Assembly: GCA_000226015.1 (NCBI GenBank)
Contig: JH154168.1
Location: 1,826 to 30,106, forward strand
Origin: Mnemiopsis leidyi
Lineage: Eukaryota > Ctenophora > Tentaculata > Lobata > Bolinopsidae
DNA: 28,281 bases
Direction of reading: 5' to 3'
A program made the position numbers and the translations under genes. The notes under the pieces were generated by a model, which did no database searches, was not told where the DNA came from, and worked only from the letters and a program-made list of their open reading frames with translations. Below are positions 9,565 through 22,259 of this stretch, piece after piece. Position 1 is the first letter of the stretch. Every line of letters starts with the position of its first letter.

Positions 9565-12059
9565 CTACAAGAGGGACGGGGTGAGGAATGGATCAGGGGG
9601 AGGGAGATGAAACGGCAGGGGGTGGTGGAAACGTGATTATCATTGATCTTGACAGATTTGAAAGTACGATGATTAATTAGGAATAAGTCAATGATAGGGA
9701 TTTAATGCAGTATAGAATGATTTCGTGGTTAAGATAAAGGTATCAAGTGCTTCTGTTACCAGGAATCGAATTTTGGGATATTAATTTTCGGTAGTTCCGA
9801 ATTCTATTAGGAATTTGACAGACGGAATATTTTATGCTCTGGTCATTAAATCTGGTCGACCACGGGCCGGCACATGGGCAAGCAAATGACTAATTAACTT
9901 GAGAGTGGGAAAATTTAATTCAGGTCCCGAAATTGCTTCTCCCAATTTCGTATTTGACTGAAATTACATTTACACTAATAGTATTATAGGGTTGTTGTGA
10001 AAAATCGGTGGCAAGTGTGGATGGAATTTCAAAGTCAACCCAACGAAAAATACCCAAGAGGAAATAACGGGAAATATATCTGAAGAAATAATTTCCGTAT
10101 TTATACTCCACGTAACCCAGCGGCATTACAGGTGGTTCCGGGAACCGGCAAATAAGTAGGAAGACCTACTGAAATAGACTGTCGCAGACTCGGAAGTTCA
10201 CCACAACTTTATTTCAACCAATGAAATAGCAGAAAACACGGCGTTGTCCAATCAGAATTGAGAGTGGTTGTCATGTGATCAACAAACGAGGAGAGAATTT
10301 GATAACTATAAACGACTTCTATATTGACTGCTGACGGCTACTAAGAGGGTCCTAATGGGAGGTCTCAACTATGAAAATAATTGGACTAGACTGGGATTAT
10401 TTGGGCAAAGTCTGAGGACGCACGTGGTACAATGTTTAAGTAATTGCACGTGCGGAAAACTCAGCTTTAGAGTTTACATGCTTTATAGCTTTATAGTTTA
10501 TATGCACTTTCCTTACCTACTTGTCATGATAACGTATACGTTACTAATGCACTAGCATTCGCTTTTAAACGTATTATAACACAAAATTGCTCCTTCTTCT
10601 AACATAAGTTCTAACATAAGTTCAATACTTTAAAAAGTCGATAAGAAATTCAGTGGCTGTAAGGAGACAAGTTTAAGAGTTAATTAGCTAGTGGATTCAA
10701 TTTGTCAAAATCTCTGTGCGCAAAAAAAATTGAGGTTCTTAATGTTTCAGATTGGTATCACAAAGATGGACGTAGATTAAAAATGGTGTCCACTGATCAC
10801 TATAAACCAGCTATGACGACAAATTGATAGCAACTAGAGAACTATAAGGATCTTCGATGGTGGTAAAAGTTTATTCAAATGTTATGACTTATGTTATATT
10901 TTTAAGTTTTACAAATCGGTTCGACCGAATTGTAAGATCTATTTGGTAATAGCTGGTTATTACAGACGATACGATTTGATGCGCTAAAATTTGACAACTA
11001 AGGACTATAGGCGAGAGATCAACATCGTCTTATTAAAGGCTATAAGTTGCATCTGTGACAAACTCAGTTCTGTAGTATTACAACAAGTTCAAAACATATA
11101 TCGAGTATTGTAACGATGTTAAACTCAATACTGTAACGGAGCGTGAACTTGCTTTTTACTTTAATATTTACATCATTTACCAACTTGAGTCGATCCAAAC
11201 TAATTCAGAAATATAGAACAATGAAATATTTAAAGAAGGAATTCGTGTAAAAACGCGAAAAATAAAAGTTTAACTTATGAGTTGAACCTGCCAATCATCA
11301 TGATGATAGCAATAAAATCAAGCCACAACTTAACTCAAAATGAAATGCCAATGGCTCGATAAGATTTTATTCCCTAATTCAAGAAATCGTGATATTGCTA
11401 GTTTCACACGAGAATAAAAGCAGAATGGGAGTCTGCCCCAGCTGGATTAATGATGAGAACGGTCGGACCGTACCGACTCGCCGAGCTCACGAGTCTAGGT
11501 GTCCTCCGGTAGTCTGTACCGAGTTTTTAGACTTCTCAATGGGAGTTTGAGGAATTGGTGGGGCAAAGTCCTGACCGTGGATCAAAGCAGTGCTGATAAT
11601 ATCGGACACGTGGCCGGTGGAGGGAGCCAATGAGAGGAGGGAGATAGTGTCATGGGGTGTTCAAGTAGCTGACGAAATAGATGACAAGCAAGTGCTTAGT
11701 GGTCTTAACGGGATTTTGATTGAGGTTGCTGTCAGAAGTAGATAACTGTTATTGATTTAAGCGGCTCGTCATTCGTGGGACCTGGCTAGACTTGAGCACT
11801 GAAATTCTTACCGTGGTCCCATGGTGGTCTCTGATTGGATGGGACGAGCATTGGAGCGATCTTATTGGTCGAAGTAAAGTGACGTATGGATAGACCCGTA
11901 ATTGATGGACCGTTGAGACAGTAAATTGAATGGGTGCTTGGCTAACACCTTGGGCTGTTAAAGATTAGACACCAATACAAACTACAAGATTCGTATTGTT
12001 TATCAGATCGAGTTGGGGTTTGTGAAAGTTAATAGTGTGTTGTAATTGTTGTTTTGTTT
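9565..12059. other. Non-coding DNA upstream of the recognised homeobox exons
   Basis: No supported gene. It probably carries an upstream exon or promoter of the homeobox gene. The segment just above 9565 is a pyrimidine-rich tract on the minus strand (3' splice site-like). Motifs seen: CACGTG at 10421, 10447 and 11607; CCAAT-like sites near 10246, 11829 and 11870; CAATTTGTCA at 10698. A locally GC-richer island at about 11440-11650 is discussed in the findings. Confidence 0.45.
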
Positions 12060-12200
12060 TCAATATCTAACACACCTAACATATGGCAGATGAGGTAAAC
12101 TCACTCAGTGACATAAGCAAAAACAGGACATAGGTTTCCGGCATTCGAATCTAAGACCTCGAGAAACCGACCATAGCATCTTAACCATATAAAGGTCTTA
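12060..12200 (-). mobile_element. tRNA-derived SINE-like segment
   Basis: On the minus strand, a segment with an A-box-like sequence (ATGGTTAAGATGC, 12188-12176) is followed about 35 bases later by a B-box-like sequence (GATTCGAATGC, 12151-12141). These resemble the internal polymerase III promoter of tRNA genes. It does not fold into a convincing functional tRNA by eye, and a non-tRNA tail follows, so a tRNA-derived SINE relic is more likely than a tRNA gene. No target-site duplication was identified. Confidence 0.4.
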
Positions 12201-14632
12201 TAGACTGAAACACTTTTCATGATTTGCCACGAGACGAACGTGTCCTACTAAACGGATCGACAAAAATATGCCATTTGTCACTCACGCGGTGGCCCGGTGG
12301 GCGTTAACAACAAAAATGAAAAAAATTCGATCTTAAATCGATTCATCATATCATACGTAGTCGTAGAACTTGAAATCACTAGATTAACAGAAGTTCAATC
12401 TCCGTCGTTTACAAATTACGAGTGGACAAAATCACGTTGGAAAATCAAATTTTCCAGTGCCAAAGTAGGGGCAAATAATTATCGACTGTGGGAAAGTGGT
12501 AGAGCTCCCCGCACGCTTAGCCACACTTAGCAGGCCAATTGTTAATTTTTCATAACTTCTCATTTGATTAACGTATTACCTATAATTGATACAGGCAGGG
12601 AAGAAAATAGGCACTTCCCTTGATTTTGACGAGGGGAAGTAACAGTAATATGGCCGAGATCAGAGACCTCCTACGATTTATAGGGCACATGAAAACCAGG
12701 CGTCTGGGCACAATCTATATAACTGGTTTCTTGACGATCTTTAAATTAATTGTAGTTACATCATTGGGGGCCGGTCGCTTACGGCATCCCGCTCTCCCGG
12801 TAAAGTCTCGGTTGTAGAAAGTGATAATTAACCCTTGTTATATTAATAAACCTTGCTCCAGCTTTCCAGTTAAAATTCTCGTTGTAATGCCCAGGCAATT
12901 AAATTTTGTATAATTGTTAAATGTTAAATATTTATACACGTCGAGTAGGGGAAACGGTTGATTAACTGGTTCACCAATTACTGGAAATTCGCAGAGTGAA
13001 CGAGAAAGGATGTTACCCTGTGTAAATTAATCACGTGGACCTATAGAAAAAGAGGCAAAGGGCTGATTGGTTAAAAGTGTATCGGGTTCCCAACTTATAG
13101 CGTTTTGTGGGAATAAAGCAGACCGATTGGGATGTTGAGAGAAGTGATGATGACTGATTAATCTGAGAGCCGAGTTTATAATAACAGAGTTTTGTCAATA
13201 AACGATGGTCACCTGGTTTTTGTGGGGTTTGTCAATTATTGAAGCGTGCTTAAAATTAGAGAAAGTTAGCGGAAAAGCAATTATAGATTGGCAAATTATT
13301 TTTCGGTAGGTGAGGTTAACACCATGCTGGCTTTGCCACGGAACTTTTTAAAGTGTTGACCGAGTTGAAATTCAGAGACAAATGGTGCGGAATTATATTT
13401 GGAATTAAACTTACGATGGTAAGAGAGTAGGTGCGAGTTTCAGTTTGCAGGCGACTATTGCAATTAAAAAGATTGAATTTTACCTACTTCAAGTTTAAAT
13501 GAAAACAGTTTCAACTTAGAAGTTAGCCTATTAGAAATATCATTTTACATTGACAACTACCAATGAAAGAGCTAGAAACAGCAAACTGCAAAGCAGGAGT
13601 AGCAGAAACAGACAGCATGTTTCGAAATCAGAAAGCGGGCCATGTGAGATACTTCGCTGATTTTATTGAATACAATTGATTTAAATTGAACACAATCGGC
13701 CTAATTGGCAGACTGTCAAGCACTAAATCCGAGGAAGATTGTCGCAGTAAACACGCCTAGAAAAGGGATTATACTTTGTAGCTAGACGTTGACAAATCAG
13801 ACATTAAATTAATAGAGCCAAAGTAGATTCCAATAAAACGATCCGCCGGCACGAATCACGATTACCTACAAGAAGAAACAATTCAAGTGGATGAAAACCG
13901 AACTGAAATCTTCGGAGTCCGTTATATTGTTCTACAAAATCGGCGGGTTTCCATTCAATCAAGCTGATTAAAGTCATTGACCACTCGAAACCTGGACACA
14001 TTGTCACGTGATACTTGAACAAATTGCTTGACTGAGTGCAGCTGTAGGGTATCTAGAGGTAGGGCCGCATCATTCCCTTCATCTGACTCCCTTCTGTCTG
14101 GCGAGGTAAGGCTTCTGTCCGCCACATCTGCTTTTTGCTTATCTGATACAGTGCCCTTTAATTGGTTTCACGACCCGATGAAGCTAGAAACTTTGCTCAA
14201 GAGTGGAAAAACTTTCAGAACAAACATTATTTTGAACCAGTCGGTTTCAATTCCCACATGATAGTAAGACTAAGACGTGAAAAGGAAAATAAAATCATTT
14301 TTAGAAGATGGTTGTCATGAAAGGTACCCTAAACTCCTAAAGATTAAAGTTGATACGAAAATTTGACATGACTCAATAGATGACTTTCAAGTTACAGATC
14401 AAATAGCGAAACTTTAAATGTCAAGCTTTTATAGAGTTCAAAGATAATATTTAATAAATCTGTCAGACTTAAACGAAGGCTTGACTAACTATATCACAGG
14501 TTATCATAATGGGATGTAAAAGAAACGGATCGGCTCAATGTTACAATACAAAGCACAAATCCCAATCGAGAACCACAAAAACGAGATAGGCTCACTCGGT
14601 GAGTTTCGAGCTAGCGCGCGCTGCTCGTCGAC
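12201..14632. other. Non-coding stretch without a recognised gene
   Basis: Open frames here are short, lack recognisable domains and are within chance length for this composition. TGGCCCGGTGG near 12291-12301 is A-box-like but has no clear B box at the right spacing. CACGTG occurs at 13032 and 14005. Confidence 0.4.
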
Positions 14633-14704
14633 CACGTGACGTCACATTATCGAGTCACGTGACTATGGCAACGACGCGCTCGTATTCGTAATCGACACGT
14701 GTCG
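14633..14704. promoter_or_regulatory. Cluster of three CACGTG E-boxes and a CRE
   Basis: Within 72 bases lie CACGTG at 14633-14638, a perfect CRE TGACGTCA at 14637-14644 overlapping it, the palindrome GTCACGTGAC at 14654-14663, and the 12-bp palindrome CGACACGTGTCG at 14693-14704. The surrounding ~300 bases are clearly richer in G+C and CpG than the flanks. Such clusters are typical binding sites for bHLH-zip (USF/MITF/TFE-like) and CREB/ATF factors. Whether this is a promoter or an enhancer, and of which gene, cannot be read from the sequence. Confidence 0.6.
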
Positions 14705-16881
14705 CTTGGTTTCAGAGGTAGTGGGGTGGTCTGAGAACGGCCAGACTTGACAATTGGGCCAGACTGCCCCGGACTATGGAGCGAGGTAGTCGCCATAACC
14801 AGTCCAATACTCGGACAGTCAGGGCACAACGGATAGAGGACGACTAGAAGCAGAGGGGCGCTGCTCAAAATCAATGGAATTAAGATTAGTCAACTAATAC
14901 TGGGTAGGTTTTCCGCGGACTAGAGAATTTGGGAAGATTCAAAGCATTTACGGAATTTCAACGATCAGCAGGTAAGATAAGAAAATGTGCTGGGAGGATT
15001 GATCGAGAGAATTTAACGGTGGTTTGAAAATGGTTATGCAAATGTGACAACGATCTAATGGACCATCAGTAACTTATCAATCATCCAATCAACAGTGGTC
15101 CTTTCAATTCCAATCAATCCATCTAAAATACCCGCAATGTATTGGAGGGATCACATTAATTAATCCATTGATTGATGTGAGAAGTGAGCCCTGTGCTGTT
15201 TGGTTAAGAGCTAATGAGCTGAGTATCTATCAATGTATCACGTGGGGAATGCTAATTGATCGCGTGAATTCCGCTGATTAGTACCATCCACGATAACTAC
15301 AAATCCGTCATACTAGTACTACAGGATAGTAAATGACTAATTACATAGGTGGTATTATCATGTTACTCTGAAATCTAAAAGCATCAAGATTCACACCGTT
15401 GTACTAGATTAGGCTGGCTTACTTAGTCACCTGCTTCCCAACAATCACACGAACAATTGAACACTTATTAAGCCCTGAAAGCACACTAAGGACATAACCC
15501 AGAACTGCGAAATTGTTTGATAAACCAACAAAGTCGAAGTTCCAATTCACACCTGGCTTAATACAACCTTTGAGAACTGTATGAGTGCATGGACGTCAAA
15601 AGTCATCGGAGTGGCGGTATAACTATAACTATATAAGTGAATGACGACGATGATGGCGAACTCTCGACAGAACATTATTAGATCCGATAGAAGTCTCTTA
15701 ATCAAGGCAATATTTGACAGAGATGGGGGAGATGCTATATACTTTACGCAGGCAGCCGTCTGACTTAGTTTAGCCATTTAACCGCACTTCGCTATCTCTA
15801 CTTAGAGACGATGGCATCTGATAAATTTTAGTTAAGATGTGCCATTTTAAAATGTCGTGATTAAACTTAAAGCAGATACCGATTAATTCAATGCCAAACA
15901 ACTGCTCAACATATCAAGGTAGTGCGATCAAACCGCTGATACGATGTCAGGTACGAATATTTAATTCTAAGTATCTCTCGTTCCGAGAGCTGTTACCAAT
16001 ATTTACGTGACGAAAATTGCCCATCCAATTGCCCATCCAATGAACTAGCCGCTAACGAGAATATGATCATCAAATTACAGGCTAAAAACTTTAAACAAAC
16101 AAGAAAACATTGTTGTATTAAGTTTGATTCACTTAAATAGCCCTGGGAAAGTTTATATTATCACAGAATTGGGTTCGGTTTCAGGACCTCCAATTAGAAA
16201 AGGAAATACCCGAGACGAATGACGATTACCTCACCAAACTTCTCAGACTTCAGACGGTCAAAATCGTAGTTCGACCTCGTCGGAAAGGATGCTTTCGTGG
16301 AATGAGTGATTGATGCTCAATATACGGAAATTAATTATGTGCTTCGGACCCCGGTGATAAAGTGATAGTGATCATTCATTTTGGCAGATTGAGGAACAAA
16401 TTCATGGATCACGTGATCATCTGATATCCAGTAGAATTCCCAGCCAGCCAATGTACTGAAAGTGAGGCTAATCAAAGAGGGGTAACGCAATAATCTCGAA
16501 GGGGTAATCGAGCAATTGAGAAACAAGAATCGCAAGAGGTCAGTGGACCGTAATCAACTCAATTTGTCACTTTGCAGCAACGTGAGATATTCGCGATCTC
16601 AAGGAAGCTTGATAAACTGAGCGGATTCAAATTTTGAAAACTCTGGATCAAGCTAAGTTGATAATTGAAATAGTTTTAACGGTCACTCCTCTGCTTTACA
16701 AAGAAATTTCCATCTTTAAGTCGCTCGAAATTCTTCCTTAGAATCCCAAATCAAATTCGTCTAACTTTAACGAGTTTGAGTAATGCAACCAAACTATTTG
16801 AGGTTGGAACTCGTAAGCTGAAGCCGTGCCCCTCGTAAGTTTATATCACTTAACAATAACAATAATCAATCTCAGAGAACA
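14705..16881. other. Non-coding stretch without a recognised gene
   Basis: No supported coding region. CACGTG at 15239 and 16410, a CAATTTGTCA at 16560, and a short direct duplication (GCCCATCCAATT then GCCCATCCAATG) at 16018-16042 are the only structures I see. Confidence 0.4.
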
Positions 16882-17694
16882 ATGGTCAATGGTATTCACT
16901 CTGACTTTCTAGGCAAAACGGCCAATCTGCCCAATAGTCATATTATAGACGTAGGGTACTTTCAAGCAAATGATCTGCGGATTTGCAGCCAAGAGTTCCC
17001 AATTTTTGTAGACAATTGTCAAAATCCCATTCCTCCTAATAAGTGTCCGAGGAGGTCCATTGAGGGCTGTTTAGGGGCTTATTATTATGCTTGCAGAATG
17101 GCGGTAAACGATGATATTGATTACAGTAACAAACCAGGTGATGATGAGCAGTCACTCTCCCTCAAAAGACCCATGATCGGGCCGGGGGTGTCGACGTATG
17201 ATATTCAGGATTCACAACTGCAACTATAATATTCTATTGGAGTACGGGTCCTGTGATCACAATCATCGTGGGCAGTGTTTAACTTCGAATTTGCTAAACG
17301 GTTGACTAAAAGTCCATGGCGGCATCTCATTCAACAATCACGGCAAGACGTTGAGTCCGTTATGCTTTTTACTGCAAATCAATTTGGCTGGCACGCGATC
17401 ATTTGTCAGGCAGTGGGTCACCTGACAGTGCAACTATTGGCAAGTTTATCAGATTACTCCAATAACACCGCCACTTTCTATACAGATGATAATTTGAACA
17501 GTGAACAGTGGAAGAACTGTATCAAAGAGCGGTCGGTGACCGAGCTAAATTTGCTGATCGTGAGTAAAGGTCGACAAGCTACTGAGAGATACGGACACTG
17601 TCTTGTATCGGAGTTTATCAGCTTGACAAGGAGTGGCGTTGCCATGCAACGTGCCCTAAATCAGGATATTCCCCGGACAGGGATCAGATTCTGA
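16882..17694 (+). other. Two open frames in the same phase, unrecognised (possible gene relic)
   Basis: Open frame 16882-17229 starts with ATG and gives 115 residues. A second in the same phase runs from 17275 to 17694; its first ATG is at 17362, giving 111 residues from there. Stops TAA and TGA separate them over about 45 bases. I recognise no domain. Each length alone could occur by chance, but two in the same phase in slightly GC-richer DNA leave open a decayed gene, a transposon remnant or exons of an unknown gene. A 12-bp direct repeat (CCTATCATGATC) follows at about 17701. Confidence 0.2.
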
Positions 17695-17723
17695 TCCCAA
17701 TCCTATCATGATCCTATCATGAT

Positions 17724-19783
17724 CAAGGAGGCGTTGCCGACCTCATTAAACTGCTGTTGTGGAAACAGATATCCAATTATGATTCACCGAAAAATCACTC
17801 TTGATCAGGAGAGGAGCACAGCTGTCTCAAGCTTACAATCTTATTGACAGAGGAGTCAGAAACAAGCTGAATCTAAATCAGGAAGTAGAGGGACACATAC
17901 CTTGGCAGGGTTTCCTTATCTAGTCTTCAGATGTCCAGCTTTCGTAGCAAACCCTTTCTCGTTTCGACATTCGGCAAGCAACGTACAGTCAAATTAAACG
18001 AATTACATCCCAATGAAAAGATTGAATTGAAGTCACTCATTGGAGCGTGCGGGTGCGGTGTGTTAATGTGGTGACAAACCATATCTCATCTCCTTGCACT
18101 CCTACAGATCTCATATCCACACTTTTAACAAGATAAATGGGAAGCGTGGTGACGGCCATTATTTTCTTAACCTCTTAATGCACTACTCAGGATTAACGGT
18201 TTAAGAATAAACCGCTAAGTTATAGATTTGTTAAGGTGAGACTAAGCCGATTTAATGAGCTCCTGCTATATGAATAACTTTAAAACGGTTATAAGTTTGT
18301 GAGTCAAAACCGCGGAGATTAATTCTCGCTTATGAAAGCTTGATTGTAAAAATGGTGGCATGATATCGGCTTGAACGATGAGGAAGGACGATGGACACCA
18401 ATAAATCTAATGCTACTGGGTCAAACAGAATTAAAATAAAAACGGAGATACCGTTTTTGTTTTGGAACAGCAGACTATTAACAGAACTAGAGGAACTGTA
18501 GGTATTTCAGTAGAACTACATCATGTCCAATATTTCAGTAAAACTGTATAAAATGTGGATCTCCCTAATAACTAACAGCTGGTTATACGACAGGTGTTCG
18601 AGAATCTTATCCTGAAACATTTCCTAAAACTGGCCTAACAATCTAATGCTATTGTATCAGACTCAGAGGTACAGTATGAAACTGCCAGCATTGCCTACTT
18701 TTAAGTTATCTAATTTGCTTCCACCGGAAAACGTTACTGGTAAAGTAGTTCTTCTTAGATCATTTTATAAATACACTGGAACGTGAAATACTTCAAGTAA
18801 ATTAGTTTAAGGTGAAATAATGATCGTGTGTGATCAGGACTCTCACTCAAGGTAAAAACCTAGCTCGGTCACATTAGTGAAATCGACATCGTAAAGATTT
18901 TCAATTTCTAACATAATTTAGCATAATTATTACATCGGAATCGGACTGAAAATATCACATGGCTGAAGAGTGTAAATTTCACGTGGCTAAAGGTCATCAC
19001 ATTAAAAAGAACTTTGGCCTACTATCATAACCAGACGAACTCCAATCTTTGAGAGAGTATTATCTTCAATATCTAAATATCAATAAAGTTCAATATAAGC
19101 AGTATTACTATTAAATAAGGGGTATTAAATAAGGAGTATTAAATGCTCTAAGTCTATGCGTTCTGTGGCAACTCGTAAAAGTTATAGTCCTTCTTATATA
19201 ATATATAGCTATAATAACAGTTGCACCGAGTAGCTATAGTTATTCTATAGGCATAGCTATAACTTGTAATCACTCTACCCCTTATAGAAGTGCCTGCACA
19301 AACTCTATATTTATCAACCAGCACCCTAATGGCCTTTATTCTTAATGGCTGATCCGAACATATAATATTTTCATAAATACCAACATCCACGACGACCTAT
19401 ATCGTGAATTAACTAGTTTTCTGTATCAAGACCACTTTCGATATAACTTTGGTAAGTTATTAAGTTCGAGTCAAGATACTGCTAACAAATTTCTGAGTTA
19501 TAACGAACGCGAAAACGATTTTGCTTGTAAGTTTCTCTGTCACAGTGATGTCACCTTTAATTTAAATTTAACTGCAGCATCTATTTTATTAGTAGTCATC
19601 TACTATGACCATACTGACTAGACTGAAAGTTTTAACTGCAACGTCGGATGTCATGACAAAACCGTGGCAAATAAATCTCGATCAGATGATACGAAAAGTT
19701 TGCCTTGTCAAATGTTGTTGAGGTCCTGTTGATTATCGAGAAGGTTTAATCGAGAAGATGCGAAGTTAATCAAAGTTGTAGTT
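17724..19783. other. Non-coding stretch without a recognised gene
   Basis: AT-rich DNA with no supported gene on either strand. Small features only: repeated TATTTCAGTA phrases at about 18507-18545, a repeated GGTATTAAATAAGG phrase near 19121, and an A/T-rich stretch with several TAGCTATA palindromes at about 19195-19265. Confidence 0.4.
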
Positions 19784-19850
19784 AGTGAGTAACCTAAAGT
19801 ATAGTTTTCAGTTTAAGTTGAACTGACAACTATACTTTAGATAACTTACT
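19784..19850. repeat. Strong imperfect hairpin (inverted repeat)
   Basis: A perfect 13-bp stem pairs 19794-19806 (CTAAAGTATAGTT) with 19828-19840. After one mismatch, TCAGTT at 19808-19813 pairs with AACTGA at 19821-19826 across a 7-base loop. Pairing continues outward with mismatches (about 19784-19793 with 19841-19850). The total arm is near 29 bp. The size and the short loop are compatible with a microRNA precursor-like hairpin or a small foldback, and both strands would fold. Confidence 0.7.
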
Positions 19851-22259
19851 AAACTTTAACACGATAGTGCTATGCTTAAATAGGGGTGGATGTGCTTAAA
19901 CGGGATGGATATAAATTCGAGGTGATGCGGTGCGTCTCGTCTGGTCTGCTGCGACGGCAGACTATGAAATGGATTGTGGGATTATGCATCACTTAAAGAT
20001 CTAGTAGTTGTCCTTGACATTTGTAAAATATAGCTAACTAGCAACGGGCTAAATATGCTAACCGAATTTTAGAGAGGTTAATCTTAATTAATTTTACTTT
20101 AAAATTCAACTTATAAGATTTTTTCGTGATCGAATTTGACTGAATTACAATTTTGGGTGTCCGAATAGATTGGCATCAGATGTTTGAATTTGCAACTACG
20201 TGGCTAGAAGTGGAGATTCATATAAAGAACGAAATCTATACCACTGGATTATGGTCCAGTCTGACGAAGCTTACTGTGACGAAGTTTGAACCAACCAGGA
20301 AGGTGGAAACGTGATCTTCAGGAGGTTTAAAAAATTCAGCATTACTTTCTACTTCTAATATTACAATCTAGCACATTGCTATATAATAGACAGCAATGCT
20401 GAGTTACCATGGTGATTGGTTAGTTACGATCGCAGCTGTTTGTGTACAATAAGGCTGTTGTCGCAAGTCGACTTCAAACCTCCACAAAATTTCTGCGCCT
20501 CTAATACTAATTATAGTCTAAAGTTATAATTTAAGGTTTAAGATCCGAGATGAATCACACTGGCCATCGATGATCGAAAAACCGTAAAACAACCAAAATG
20601 TCGTATCTTGCTAGTCCGATATGTATTTTTTTGTTTGAATAAGACTGATCCAAACCTGAATATATATGTCCTTTCATAGACAACAGAACTTTGTCAAATG
20701 TACTTAAAGAAAAAAAACGGACGTGCATGAATGTGGTGAAAATAGCATAATATGGTTTTACTTTAACTCTTTAAAACAGCAGTCAAGTACTTGTTCATAG
20801 ATGAGTCATTTAAACGTTCTGACTTAATTAGAGACTCAGTTGGCCAGCTTGAGTATTTAAGTATATTTCATTCCATCCGAGCATATGAAAATCTTCTAAA
20901 ATTTAGGACGCATGGCTTTGTGTTGATTTGACAGATGTTCTTACAAACCACTTACCAATTTAAACACGACTAAAATTTAAAACATTAATTAAATCTCACG
21001 ACTAAACTCACATCTCATCCTTGATTTGCTGCAATCCCGATTTCGTTAAAACTGGGGCAAATCTCAGCTCCTTGCTTTAAACTTCCTCAAATCTCAAGGT
21101 TTGGCATGCTGATGTGCTTGACAATTGTTTCACTCAGCACCTGAATAATTGAAATTGTTTAAAACGGTTATTGATTCAAATTTAATTATAAACTATTTTT
21201 GAAATAGCACGCCATCTTGCACTTGAATATTTGAAAGTTTAAGATGGAGCTGCTTTTAAACCAAAATGAAATTGATTCGCAATGTGGTTGTTATTATATT
21301 TATTGGTATGCATCAGACGACAGCGGATTATCAAAAAGCGATTATATTCAATTCCAAATCACTTAGGTCAATATGCCCATGACTAGACACTACAATTGTA
21401 ATCAAAGATACATGTTACTTTCTCTAACTCGTTACATTTAATTAAATTCAGCCCCTCGACCAACCACAGAGGGGATATGAAATCAGATGACTTAAAACTT
21501 ACCAATAGGAGATGAGACGGTTGCCACGTGACGCGCAGAGCACTAATTGCACGTGGACAGGCGTGCTTGTGATGCAGGAGGACGGGCGGCCACCTCGAGC
21601 CTCCAGTTGTCTAGTTCTATTCAATTACTTACAGGCCTCCCGGGAAACTCGATTTTCGTCCCACTTCTTTGAAATCTTGTGTACTGAGAACAGGAATGAG
21701 CGACCATGATGATGAACTTGGCTAACTGTAAAGCAGAATATTTTACATTGATCTGGCAAATAATCTGAATAATATCGAGCGTTATGATTTCTTTCTCCGA
21801 CTCAATTGAAAACTAGTTTTTCGATTTATAATTCAGAATAATGAGATCTAAATATTAGATTGATGCACCTCGTCATCATAGTTATTTAGACATATATTGT
21901 GTGATGACACATAGGAAAGTGGCAAATTCGACATATCAAATCGGGTTGTCTCAATAACGATGACAAATAACACTGGAATTATTTCAATATAATCATATTT
22001 ATAGGCATTACATTCATCAAAAGCTTCTAATCCCTAAGTCATCAAATCGTAAGGACTAAGGATATCGTGCGAAATCTCAACCAACGATATTAAATTTTGA
22101 AATGCTCAAGTTCAACTTGCATTAGATGAACAAATTTCTAACACTAAAACCTTATGCGTTAGCTGTAATGCAAGGGGAAAAGTCCCTATTCCTCGGATCA
22201 ACGTTGTAGGTCCAGCTATAAAAAAACTTAGAGGGAATCTGTTGGCACAAGAACTAACA
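19851..22259. other. Non-coding stretch without a recognised gene
   Basis: No coding segment that I can support. A GC-richer patch at about 21500-21710 holds two CACGTG sites (21525-21530 and 21550-21555) 25 bases apart, a plausible regulatory element. The open frame starting at 21512 has no recognisable domain. Confidence 0.4.

Noticed and set aside
12285-12530. Second SINE-like A box (TGGCCCGGTGG) and a 77-codon plus frame
   Set aside because: No B box at the expected distance, and the open frame has no recognisable features.
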